A stretch of DNA of 64,000 nucleotides from assembly GCA_001643675.2 (NCBI GenBank), contig LSRY02000034.1:248001-312000 (forward strand), in the 5' to 3' direction. This document shows, one piece after another, positions 41,268-51,976 of the stretch. Every line of letters starts with the position of its first letter. The stretch's first letter is position 1. Position numbers and translations under genes: made by a program. Source of the DNA: Monocercomonoides exilis. Its lineage: Eukaryota > Preaxostyla > Oxymonadida > Polymastigidae. Under the pieces are notes generated by a model. That model ran no database searches, was not told where the DNA came from, and saw only the letters and a list, made by a program, of their open reading frames with translations.

Positions 41268-42510
41268 TCAGCCCCACTGAGTGTCTGCGATGAGCGACGC
41301 ACAGACAATTTTTGTGTCTTCAGCGTAATCGATTGCATCTGACACAGTTACCATCGTGGCACCAGATGGGAAGTGCTGGAAAAACTCGCGCTTCATCCCA
41401 AACAGCGACGGGCGGTCGTCTTTGTTCTGCGCCACTGCCGATCTCACCAGGCGGCTGTATGTTGTCCCTTCAATTTCAGACAGATCTGGCCTCTCTCCAT
41501 TCACAATCTTCTGCCCCGCCACCTCTGCCTCATACTCCCCAAACGGGATTTGAAGGGTCAGGCACTCCCACAACATCATCCCAATCGAGAACGAGACTGA
41601 CTCCTTCGTCGCATGTTTCTTTGTTCCATTCATCAGTTCAGGCGCCTTCCATCTCAGGCACTCCTTCCTGTTGTCTTCCTCATCCTCAAATGCCGATGAG
41701 GGCAGAGAGTCTCTGCCATCATCATCATCACTTGTTGATGTGACAACAGTTGACGAAGAGATGGAGGATGAATCAGAATCTGAAGAAGAGCAGTCAGAGT
41801 GGAGGGCAACGCAAATCACCATATGCTCTGAGAACAACACAATATGCGGACTCAGACGAACCAGTGATTGGAGTGGGTTGTCCATTTCATCAAATGAATG
41901 AAATGCAAGATTGGCCACCCAGAACAGGATCTGAGCAGCCGTCACCTCCCTCTCCTGGAGAGTTCCGATTGCCATCTCTTTCTTCTCATTCTTTCCATGA
42001 AGAAGCATGAATAAAGAATCCCTTAAATCGACAATCAGTTTTTCATGTGGCGAAGAACATGCCATGACATCTACCAGATTTGACATAGAAGAAGTAGTTG
42101 GACACAAATCTTCCATTCGAACAAAGGTAGTTTCTGTGTCCGAAGAGTCAGTGCTTTGAGAAGATGGAGAGGAAGATCGTTTTTGTAATTCAATATCATC
42201 TTCTTCCTTTTCATCTTCCTTTTCAAGTACCCATTCAGGGATTTTGTCTGAATCATGACCCAATATGTATTCTGTTGATCCACTCTCCGCCAGCAAATAT
42301 TCAGATGATTCGGAATGCCACAAGCTTTTCTCATACACCCTCTTCTTGATTCTCTCATCGTTCTTATTCTCTGCCTCTCTCTCAGCTCTCCTCCACTGCT
42401 CCTCTGGTGACATTTCCATTGTCACCATCTCAAACGCCTTTGGATCCTTCTTCACTGTGTCTTCCACAATCACTTCCAATTCTTCCGTTATTCTCTTTTG
42501 CTTTCTCCAT
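41268..42510 (-). CDS. C-terminal pseudokinase exon of a Pmp-like receptor gene, lacking its extracellular part
   Basis: The frame is open from a CAG acceptor at 42511 to the stop at 41268; the first in-frame ATG is at 42428 (MVTMEMSPEEQWRRAERE). It contains a degraded kinase fold: RLSPHIVLFSEHMVICV in place of the catalytic HRDxKxxN loop, a Ser/Asp-rich spacer where DFG should be, then RWKAPELMNG (APE motif), FSIGMMLWECLTLQIPFGEY (subdomain IX) and DRPSLFGMKREFFQ (subdomain XI). The Asp and Lys of catalysis are absent, so it should not phosphorylate. In oxymonads such domains sit behind Pmp-like ectodomains and a membrane helix. Here the 700 bp upstream holds no such exon, so the gene is either 5'-truncated or has become a free pseudokinase. 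Confidence 0.75.
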
Positions 42511-43203
42511 CTGACAATAGAAGTTACTGCTTCATTAACTTATGAAGAATTTTCTATTTTTTTCTTTTTCAGCTTATTGATGGCAATATTTGGTTGAAGA
42601 TAAAATATAACTTATTTCAGTTTGAAAGTGATCCATGCACAAAGATTCATGAAAAATGCAAAACAAAACAAAAGAAAGTCTATTCTAATCTTTAAAAATG
42701 ATGTGAAAATAATAGTGTGTATGACTCCACAAAAAAGATAATGAACAAAAATTTCTTCTTCTTCCACTTTTTTTAACAAAAGAAGATTAATCACGAAAAA
42801 CTGAATATGAATCGATTTCTTTAAAAAATCTCAAATGAATAAAAGAGTTATATAACAAATCTCACCAAATCTTTGTAAAAATAATCATTCAGCAGATAAA
42901 GAGACATACAAAGAGAAGAGAAAGATTATCTTACGCATTTCTAAAATGTTTGCAAAAAGCTAAATAATTCAGCTTTTGCAATACTTGAAATAAAAAAAAA
43001 AATATATCATGAAAAGAAAAGAAGAAGAAAATACTTACGATTTGTCTTTGAGTAAATTAAGAACAAAAAGCCATCCAACATAATTTAAATAGCTTTCATA
43101 CTAAACAAATAAAAATTACATACGATAAATGTACACACATATACTAAATAAGTGATTATTCGAATATTTCTTTTTTTCTTTCTTTTTCATTATAAAAAAT
43201 AAA
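42511..43203. other. AT-rich region between pseudokinase and DYRK-like gene
   Basis: Expected place for the missing upstream exon of the pseudokinase. A minus-strand frame at 42612-42794 has a hydrophobic stretch (FLLFCFAFFMNLCAWITF) that could be a membrane helix relic, but no splice join gives a convincing fusion. Confidence 0.35.
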
Positions 43204-46200
43204 CTAAGAAGAATTTCGAGTTTTTGGTGAAAGTTTATTCGGAGATTCTAATGGATCAACATGAAGACGAACAACTGCACCTGAAAATATCTCTTTTCCA
43301 GCAGCTGAGGTGCGTTTTGAAGGAATTTTGTTCGGAGATTTAGAGGCAGCGATCGGAGAAATAGCAGATTCAGATATGTCAGTTGATTTATTTGGAGAAG
43401 GTGAATACGAAGATGAATGCGAAGATGAAAACGAGGATTGCTTTGAAATTTGCTTAGAAGAAGCAGAAGCTGAAACGGAATGTTCAGTGATTTGAGGTGA
43501 AGAGCCAGGTGAATTAGACTTTGGAGAAGTGAAAAGCGAATGAAATGGAGAAAACAAGCGTTTGACAACAGAAGGAAATGCGTGTGAATTGTTTGGTGTT
43601 TTGTTTGGAGAATTACAATCAGAAGAAGCTGAAGATGATAAATTTGAAGAGGAAGAGGATGAAGAAGATGAATTGGTTGAAACAACTTTCGAAGAAGAAG
43701 AAGAAGAAGAAGCAGGAGAAGAAGCCAAATTTGCAGAATTAGTGTGATTTGTCTGTATTAATGCTGTTTGCTGGTGATGTTGTGTGTGTTTTGAAGGAGA
43801 GGAAAGTGGATAAACAGAAGTATTATCGCGAGAACTGCTTATCTGCTGGAAAAGCTTATGAGACGAGCGAATGTGAGAAAAAGCGCCAGATTTTGAAGGA
43901 GAAAGCAAAGACGAATGATGAGACGTGTGTTTGTCTGAGGAAGAGGAAGAAATTTGTTTGAATTCTGAGTTTGGTTCATTGGTTAATTGAGCTAATGGAA
44001 GTGCATTGGAAGAATTTAAATGATTGCTTGAGTCTTGAGATGAGGAAAAAGGAGAAAATGGATAAGAAGAGGAAGAAGAAGAAGCGGAAGAAGAAGAATA
44101 TGAACCAGCTGGCAAGAAAGGCTCAGCAGAATCTGAATGAGAAGAAATGTTCGTGAGAGAAATGGTATGTTCAATGTGATTGTCTTTGATGCATTCAGAA
44201 GAAGAAGAGGAAGGAAGAGAAGAAGGGTTCGGAGTGAGGGCGGTGGAGACAGAGGAAGAAATGGAAGAGGAAAAATGAGAAGAAGCAGAAGGAGAAGAAA
44301 AATGATCGGGAGAAGAAGAGACGCAAGAAGAAGAAGAAGAATGGATGGGGACGAAGTCTGGGTGAACGGGGTTGGGTGAGTGAGGAGAATCTGAAGAAGG
44401 AAAAGAAGAGGAGGAAGGAATAATGTGGAGGACTTCGAGCGAAGGAGGAGGAGAGGAAGAAGAAGAGGATGAATCAGAAGAGGAAGGCAAGAGAATCGAG
44501 GGAGAAGAAGAAGAAGAGGTTGAAGAAGAGGCAGAGGAAGAAGATGATGATGAACAGGAATTCGAAGAAGGATTAGCAGAAGAAGAATTAGTTGGAACGA
44601 GCAAAGCAGAAGAAGACAATTCTTCTTCATCAATTTCTTCTTCTTCCTTTGCAGACTCATTCACAACGAATCCAGAAGAATGCTGATCTTCTTCGTTTTT
44701 GATTGCTTTGCTTACTTCATTTGGATGAAAAGAATCATTTTCATTGACTTTGCTGTGAAAACCATTTCCTTTCATCGCTCTGCTTCCTCTTCCATTGCCA
44801 GAAATAATTTCTTCTTCTTCTTCTTCTTCTTCTTCCGCTTCCGCTTCTGCTTCTTCATCCCCTTCCTCTTTCTCTTCTTCCTCTTCCTCTCCAACTTCTA
44901 TTTCTTTCGTCTCTTTTCTTCTCTCTTTCTCTCTCATCATCTTCCTCTCTTCTCTTCTCTTCCTCCTCTTCTCCTCTTCATCTTGCTTCTTCTTCTCTCT
45001 CTCCTTCATCCTGTTCATCAGTTCTTCGTGTGTTTCTCCTCTCTTCCATTTCGCACCCAGAATCGTCCACACATCAAACGGGCTGTTTTTTCTCTTTTCT
45101 TTTTTATCTTCGTTTATTTCTTCATTAAACCTTTGTTCATATTGAGAATTTTGAGCAAAACGAGAATTTTGCTTGTATTCGCTATATCTTTCTCTTCCTC
45201 CTTCTCTTTCTCTTTCGTTTTCTCCTTCGAATTCAGGCGGAGGCAGCCAATCTGCTGGAAGAGGCACATTTCTGATGAATGGATGTGCCAAAGCTTGTTT
45301 TGGAGTGAGTCTTTTGTTTGGCGAAGGAGAAAGAAGAAGAGAAACAAAATGGATGAAAGAGAGGAGAGAAGGAGGAAGAGAAGAAGGAGAAGGAGAAGAA
45401 GACGAGGAGGAAGAGGAGAAGGAAGAAGAAGATAAATTTGTTGAAGAATCCGAAGAAGAAGAAGAAGAAAAATAGAATTGCGAAGAATGCGAAGACAATA
45501 CAGAAGCCATATGCAGCTGGGAGAGAGAGATCTGCTGGAGAGAGGTGTGAAGAGAGGGAAGCGACTGAAAGGAATGCAAAAGATCTTCTTCTGAATGTTT
45601 GATCAGAGTAAAGGCAGAGTCCGGGGATGGGATGAGTAAGTCGTCATAAAAGGAAGAGGAAGAGGAAGAGGAAGAGGAGGAGGAAGAAGAGGAAGAAGAG
45701 GAAGAAGAGGAAGAAGAGGAAGAAGAGGAAGAAGAGGAAGAAGAGGAAGAAGAGGAAGAAGAGGAAGAAGAGGAAGAAGAGGAAGAAGAGGAAGACGACG
45801 ACGACGATGATGAAGGATAACCAGAGGAATGATAACAATGTGAATTTTCTGAAGCAGAAGGAAAAGATTCAGTTCTTTCGTTTTGTTCTGTCTCATTTGC
45901 ATTTTCCAAAGAATTGCTTCTTTCGTTGGGAGCAGGCGAAACACAGGAAATATCAGAAGAAGAAGAAGAAGAGAAGCCACTGCTGATTACGGGTTCAGAG
46001 GAAGACAATGAAGAGAAAGGATCATCCAATTCTTGTTTTGTATTTGAAGAAGAACATGAAGAAGAAGAAGAAGAAGCAGAAGCAGCAGCAGCAGAAGTTG
46101 AATGAATAGAATGTGCTTCTAAAGACAAAGGCAAAGAAAACATTCTGCGATGAGACGGAAAAGGAGGAGAGGAAGAAACAGAAGGAGAGATTGAAACATT

Positions 46201-49200
46201 CGAAGAAGAAGAAGAAGAAGAAGAAGAAGAAGAAGAAGAAGAAGAAGAAGAAGAAGAAGGCTTTTCTGTTGAAAGCTGGGTTCGATGCTGAGTTGATGAA
46301 GAACTGTTGTCAATTGATTTTGTGTTTGAAGAATGAAAAAATGAGCGGAAAGAATGAGAATGGCTGAGACGCTTCGGTCTGATAAATATGTCTTCTTCTT
46401 CTTTTTCTCTAAGTTTTGAATCAAGAAAAACTTCATTTTCTGATTTTTCTGCTTCTGCCGTGATTTCTTTTGGATTATTGCTATTTTCTGGAATATGTCT
46501 CATTTTTTCATTGCTTTCAACAATAATATTGATATTCTTTCTGTTTCCACAGTAACCTTCTCTTCTTTCCTTTTCTTTCGCCTCTTCTTCTTCTTTCCTC
46601 TTCTCCTCCTTCCTCCTGCACTCCTCCAAGTACACATTCAATGGATCATTCACATGAACCAGCTGGTTTGACTTATTTGCTGTGAAAAAGGGGTGTTTGA
46701 TAAGCGGCAGCGGGTGAATGGAAATGAAAGGGTTAGGCGGATGAGCAGGAAAGGGAATATAAACACGTCTTTTGGGGAGAGGAAAAGAAACAGAGGCAGC
46801 AGCCGTCTTTGCAACCACTGCAGACAAAGAAGGAGGGGAAGAAAGGTACATTTCGTTTTCTTTGCTGATAATGTGCAGTTTTTTGGTATGAGAAAGAATC
46901 ATTTGATAAACTCGCTTGAATACAGTTTGTGGGACGTTTTTGAAGAGATTTTGAGTTTTGCTGTTATTTTCATTGTTCATTTTGTTAACTTTGTTTGCAT
47001 TGTTTATTTGGTTGTTTTTTGGCTTCATTCCATTCTTGCTGAATATAATGTTACTGGAGAAAGATGAAGAATTTGTGTGTTTTTGCTCTCTTCCCATTGA
47101 AATTCCATTGTCATTCATATTGTTATTAACATTATAATGACATTCACCTTCTCTTTCTCTTTCTCCTTCTCCTTCTCCTTCGTGTTCATCTTCTTCATCT
47201 TCTTCATCAAAACACATTTTGCCGTTTAAATACACATAATTTGAAGTTTGCTTGCCCATTTCTGAAAATTCGTGAAGAAGAGAAGGAGAATAAGAAGGGG
47301 CTGAAAGAGAAGATGTGTTGGGATTTTGTGAATGTTGAGAGTTTGATGTGAGAGAAAGTTGATTTGAAGTGAAAGAAGAAGAAGAAGAAGAAACAAAAGA
47401 AGAAGAGGAAGAAGAAGAAGAAGATGATGAAGAGGAAGAAGAAGAAGAAGAAGAAGAAATAGAATTCAAATAAGAGAAAAACTCGTCCCAGGTTTTGAGG
47501 CGAAACTGAGGTGATTTACAATTTGGATGAGAAGAAGTGAATGAATTGTCTGAAATGAGTGTGAAATGCTGGTGAAGAACAGGTGACTGGAGGAGAAGGG
47601 AAGAAGGAAAAGGGCTGAAAGAGAAAGACATGGAAAGAGAATTATGAAATCAGAATATGAAAAGAAAAGAAATCGAAAAATAAAAATTTTCAGAAATAAA
47701 TAAGAATTATTCAAGTCATAATTATCATAATTCATCAACCTAACTCTAAAATAAGAACAAGGGGAAAAAAAAAATGCAAAATCCCATCAATAACAAACCC
47801 CAATGTATACCAAATGAGAGAGAGAAGATGATGTGTCTGGATTAAACTAAGAGCAGACATTGAACAATGAAAAGAAGGATTCCAAAGACCCCTTTGAGAA
47901 GAAGAAGGAATTGAAATGGGCGAAGAGCGGATTATTTGGCCGGTAAATGAAGAAGAAGAAGAAGATGAAGATGATGATGATAAAGTGGAGTAAAAGGAAG
48001 AAGAGGAAGAGGAAGAAGAAGAAGAAACAGAAGAAGCAGAAACAGAAGTATTAACAAAAGAAGAAGTTAACCCACCTTCATCAGAAGCAAATGCCATAAC
48101 ATTCACACCAAACTCTTTCTTCTTCAAAAAATCACCAGAAACACTCAAAAATTTGCTATTTTCTTGTTTTTCTTCTGAAAATTTGCAATTTTTTTCACAA
48201 AAAGAACAATTAATTCCATTTTCCATGATCGGAAATGCCGAGAAAAGCGGAACAATTTCCTGTTGATTCGCTGTTTTGTGATGATGATGATGTTTGTGCT
48301 TGAAGAAAGGCAGTTGTTTGACTTCAGAATTTGACTGCGAAAAATTTTGTTTCGTTTTTTTGACCCGAGTAAAACGTTGTTGTGTTGGGCGGCTGGTGAA
48401 AGTGGCGAGGGAGGAGGTGATACAATAAGGTTCATTCAGACGCTTTGAGGAAGAGGAAGAGGAGGAAGAGGAAGAGGAGGAAGAGGAAGAGGAGGAAGAG
48501 GATGATGAAAGAGGAAGGGGAGGAGCTATTGATGTGTGAGGTGATGATGACGACGACGATGATGATGAATTTGGTTCAATTGGATTCGATGGAGTGGTTG
48601 AAGATGAAGGAAGAGAAAGAGCAGAGGAAGGATGAATTGTTTGTGTTGGAGTGGAAATAGGAAGAGAAAGACAAGGAGAAAGAGAAGGGAAAGAGGTTGA
48701 AGCAGCAGTGGTATCAGAGGGAAGAGAGGAAGAAGGAGATGATGATGATGATGAGGAGGAGGAGGAGGAGGAAGAAGAAGAAGAAGAAGAAGTTTTGCCA
48801 GAAGAATAGCATCGTTGCGACCAGCCAGGAAAGCATTGCACAGAAAGAGGGGAGAAAGTGGTGGAAGGAGAGAGAGAGAATTCGAGTGCTTCAGAAGAAG
48901 CAAACGAAGGCTGTTCCGAAGAATCAGAAGGAAAAGTGAAAGAAGAAGAAGAAGAAGAAGAAGAAGAGAAGGAAGAAGAAGATGATGATGATGACGAAGA
49001 AGAAGAGAAAAACTGTGATTTTGAAGGAGATTGAGATGAAAACGGGTGAGTATTTGAAGTGAATGAAGCAGAGGTTGGCTGAAGAGAAGGGTAAAAGGTG
49101 GAGAAAAGAGGGGTTCCTGTGAAGAGCTCGAATGCAACACACCCCAAATGCCACATATCGCTCTCATAGGAAGGACTATGAAAGAAAATGTGAAAAAAAA

Positions 49201-50304
49201 AATGGAAAAAGAAAAAGGAAAAGAATAAGAAAGAAAGAAAGAAGAAAAGAAAGAAGAAGAAAAAAAAGAAGAAAATGAGTGAAATATGAATTTTCAAATG
49301 TAAAAAATATTCAAATTATAACAGCTCATACAAAAAATGCAAAAGAGTCTCTGGAGACGGGGCAAGTGTGATTGGGAGAGAAGAAATCCATTCAGAAGAA
49401 AGACAGCAGTCGAAACTGCTCAGACGAAGTTTGGGAAGTATTCTAATAACATTTCAATTTTATCAAACATTCAGAACTGAGAATAGAAAAGCAAAAAAAA
49501 AGAAAGAAATAAAAATTTTTACCGATCAACTAATATGTTTCGTGTATTTATTTGCCCATGAACAAATTTTCGATTTTTTAAAACTTCTAGCGTTTCGAGA
49601 AGCGAAATAAGTATCTTCAGTAATATTAAATAAAGATCAAATATATATTCTCTTTTTAATAATGCGCCAATTTAGAATCGATGCTGTGCAAACCAATCGA
49701 ATTGTACAAAGCGAAAAACCATATGGAGATTTATCCCTCATGAAAGAAAAGAGATCAGTTCCACAGGGATTCATAACAACAACAAGGTGATTGCAAAAAG
49801 CAAAGCTGTCACGAAGATGAATAAAATGAAAATCATCTCTGGGATCGATTCTCTTCAACTAAGAAAAAAAATTAAAATACAAAATATGTTTTGCAAAATT
49901 GTTTCTATGAAAGATTATTTTTGAAATTGTCAAACGTGTTGCAGAATTTTGCTTTCAATTGCTGAATTTTTAACACCACTTTCTGAACTTGGAAAAACTT
50001 TGAGAGTATAGCGTTTGTGTGTTCTTAGCGTTCTGCACCGTAGCACTTGTCCAGAATGGCCAAGAGCAATTGATCCTTCAACAACATATTGAACACGTCT
50101 TTTTCTATAATCTGCTTCAATAACATCACCAACCTTCAAAACAAGTTGATAGCACTCGTTGTCCAAATGCATGTTTTCTATTGCATTGTTTGGTCTTGTA
50201 ATAATCCTTCCAAAATTTTTTAATGGAGAAAGGCAATTCATGTCTTCAGAAAGAAGTCTTGCCAGTTCTGGATAACCAACCGTTGCACTTCTTAAAAAAG
50301 ACAT
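43204..50304 (-). CDS. Giant DYRK/HIPK-like CMGC pseudokinase, six exons, 2174 aa
   Basis: Exons on the minus strand: 50304-49936, 49858-49694, 49614-49523, 49442-49332, 49175-47799, 47614-43204. All five joins keep frame (total 6525 nt), and the joined pieces follow kinase order: GSIALGHSGQVLRC (79-90, glycine loop), YTLKVF (K102), NSAIESKIL (E117), FHFIHLRDSFAF and YGFSLCTIRL (typical of DYRK), FVHGQINTRNILVD (195-208, HRD position H-G-Q), LRLSSFDCC (DFG position S-F-D, 218-220), SPET (238-241), SYESDMWHLGCVAFELFTG (subdomain IX), LSLIWYTLGPFPSS, and RLTPKQALAHPFI (subdomain XI, near 45290). The catalytic Asp, its companion Lys and the metal-binding Asp are all replaced, so it is probably inactive as a kinase. 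Poly-Ser and Glu/Lys inserts of over 1000 residues separate subdomains IX and XI. It may act as a scaffold. Confidence 0.85.
47615..47798 (-). other. Intron 5 of the DYRK-like gene (184 bp)
   Basis: Donor GTTTGT at 47798, acceptor TTTCAG at 47615, phase 2. It joins LIWYTLG to PFPSS, matching the kinase helix G to H region. Confidence 0.7.
49176..49331 (-). other. Intron 4 of the DYRK-like gene (156 bp)
   Basis: Donor GTATGA at 49331, acceptor TTTCATAG at 49176, phase 2. It has a very long pyrimidine tract on the minus strand. It joins PETLLHF to PSYESDMW across the APE-to-subdomain-IX region. Confidence 0.78.
49443..49522 (-). other. Intron 3 of the DYRK-like gene (80 bp)
   Basis: Donor GTAAAA at 49522, acceptor TTATTAG at 49443, phase 2. 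An earlier TCTCAG is present inside, but using it leads to a stop; the TTATTAG join gives the activation-loop segment. Confidence 0.65.
49615..49693 (-). other. Intron 2 of the DYRK-like gene (79 bp)
   Basis: Donor GTTTGC at 49693, acceptor CTGAAG at 49615, phase 0. It joins GFSLCTIRL to ILISLLETLEVLKN. Confidence 0.75.
49859..49935 (-). other. Intron 1 of the DYRK-like gene (77 bp)
   Basis: Donor GTTTGA at 49935, acceptor TTTCTTAG at 49859, phase 0. It joins ESKILQH to LKRIDPRDDFHF. Confidence 0.78.
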
Positions 50305-50739
50305 CTTGCCGCAAATTATTTTATAGTAAATTCAACGTATCCACAAGAGCGATAATATCGAATTAAATTAAAAACTGTTAATTTTTCACAAAGAATTCAG
50401 CCCATAATTCGATAATTCAATTGACAGAAAATTTTTCATTTTGAAATTTTAAATGTTTGTTGAATAATTTTGATATGATCAAATGTTCATCTTTGATGAG
50501 AACTGTAGAATTAATTTCCAGTTTTTTTGTTGTGTTATTATTGAATAATTGGTTTATTTTCGAAAAAATAAAGAAGATTTAAACATTCAATGGAAACATT
50601 TGTCGTCATTCATGAAGAATTTAAATAAATTGGAAAATTGAAAAAAGATAATAATGATTTAACCGATTTTTGAAAAACAAGTTTATTTTCATCTTTAGAA
50701 TTGCATTTGTAAATTACTTTTGGTACGATCAACAAATGA
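50305..50739. promoter_or_regulatory. Divergent promoter region between DYRK-like and RRM genes
   Basis: 435 bp of AT-rich sequence separate the two divergent start codons (50304 minus, 50740 plus). Both promoters must lie here. I cannot assign individual elements. Confidence 0.45.
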
Positions 50740-51644
50740 ATGCTTCCTCAAATTCCTTCTGCTGAAGCATTAATTCCTCCTGGAGCGTATGTTGTGGAAG
50801 GAACTGATCAAATAAGAATTGGTATGAACACAGAACTGTAAGTTTTTTATTGATAATAAGTATTTTTTTTGAAACTTTATTCTATATTAAAATTCATCGA
50901 AACAACAATTACTTTAAATTGATGCTGTTATAAACATGCAATTAGACAATCCTTGCAGCTTAACCATTGATAATCTTCCTCAAAAGATTCATTTATATGA
51001 CTTTAAAAAGATATTCTCTGGATTTGGACGAATTGTTTCTTGCGAAATAAAAAACAACACTAAATGCATGATGCATATTTTATATAATCGATGCTTTATA
51101 GATCTATTGACTAAATTCGAATTTTTATTCATTTTCAATGCTTTTTTTCTTGTTATTGTTAGTTGACGATTCCAAAAGAGGTTATGTTGAGTTTTCGCTT
51201 CCTACTGAAGCAAGTTTAGCGATGAAAAAAGTAGATGGACAGTATTTATATTCGAAGAAGATAAAAATTAGATATTCTCACAATGATATCGAATGCGCTC
51301 AAAAAAGAAAATTAATTTTTTGTGGATTTGGAGATGTGCTGAGAGAGCAACAAATTCGAAGGTTATTCGAAGAATTTGGTGAATTAGAAGATATTTCATT
51401 ACGAAAAGATGATGAAGGATTTCTTTTAGGCGATGGATTTGTAATTTTTGAAAACATGAAAAGTGCAATAAATGCAGCTTTCAGTTTAAATGGAAAAAAA
51501 GTTCAAGGAATCATCATCAGTGTTAAGGTTTGCTTCCTATAAAGTCTTTTATTTTTATTTTTTGCGCATGTATATTGTTTCTTTTCTTATTTACTTTCAA
51601 AGCTTGCTTTTTGCGATAGACATCAAAAATTTAGCCAACTGTAG
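50740..51644 (+). CDS. Two-RRM RNA-binding protein, four exons, about 203 aa
   Basis: Exons 50740-50837, 50959-51065, 51163-51527, 51603-51644 sum to 612 nt in one frame. RRM1 begins at SLTIDNLPQKIHLYDFKKIF (RNP2 in LTIDNL), with RNP1 near KRGYVEFSLPTEASLAM. RRM2 runs from KLIFCGFGDVLREQQIRRLF to GDGFVIFENMKSAINAAF. The two domains lie close together, as in DBHS or Mei2-like proteins, but nothing beyond the domains decides the family. The ATG at 50740 is chosen because the nearby ATG at 50736 is closed after ten codons. Intron 2 seems to use a GC donor. The gene ends in LAFCDRHQKFSQL after a GTTTGC intron. Probably an RNA-processing factor, nuclear. Confidence 0.75.
50838..50958 (+). other. 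Intron 1 of the RRM gene (121 bp)
   Basis: GTAAGT donor, CTTGCAG acceptor, phase 2. It joins GMNTEL to LTIDNLP. Confidence 0.75.
51066..51162 (+). other. Intron 2 of the RRM gene (97 bp), apparent GC-AG
   Basis: No GT lies between the RRM strand IVSCEIKNN and the next exon; the unspliced frame ends at a TGA just after the acceptor. A GC at 51066 with TTGTTAG ending 51162 gives a phase 1 join and a continuous RRM1. Confidence 0.5.
51528..51602 (+). other. Intron 3 of the RRM gene (75 bp)
   Basis: GTTTGC donor after SVK, TTTCAAAG acceptor, phase 0. The last exon is 14 codons including the stop. Confidence 0.6.
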
Positions 51645-51976
51645 AAAACTCAGAAAAAGACTTAAAAATTTTGAACTGGTTTTCAGGATGTTTAAAATAG
51701 ATATAATATCAAAAGATGATAACTGTTCAGAAAATATTTTTACATGGCTCATTTAGATATATCCATCAAATTTCATCAAGCTTTAATTCAATTTGATTGT
51801 TTTACATCGGGTTATCTTTTTATTGGAACATTTTTTATTTACAACAAAATTTTTTGAAATGAAAAAAATAAAAAAATTTATTAAAAAATACAAAACTCGA
51901 ATCAATTACTCTTCTTTCTTTTCTTTTTCCATTTTCACGTTCAAAGGGGTCAAATTCATCACTTGTTTCATCGTCA
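51645..51976. other. Intergenic region; possible left end of the pogo-like element
   Basis: AT-rich. At 51808-51840 a TTTTTATTGGAACATTTTTTATT stretch resembles the doubled motifs near 53785-53815 and in the 381-1377 element, and might be a terminal repeat remnant. Confidence 0.3.

Noticed and set aside
45644-46436. Leu- or Phe-repeat open frames and Lys/Glu frames across 43300-49300
   Set aside because: They are alternative-frame and antisense readings of poly-Ser (TCT/TCC/TTC) codons in the DYRK-like gene.
43204-47631. Separate 1475-codon gene starting at ATG 47631
   Set aside because: The ATG lies in intron 5 just before its acceptor. The kinase subdomain XI in this frame needs the upstream exons.
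47735-49297. Separate 520-codon gene beginning with a poly-Phe leader
   Set aside because: The poly-Phe part is the pyrimidine tract of intron 4. The remainder is exon 5 of the DYRK-like gene, joined by kinase homology on both sides.
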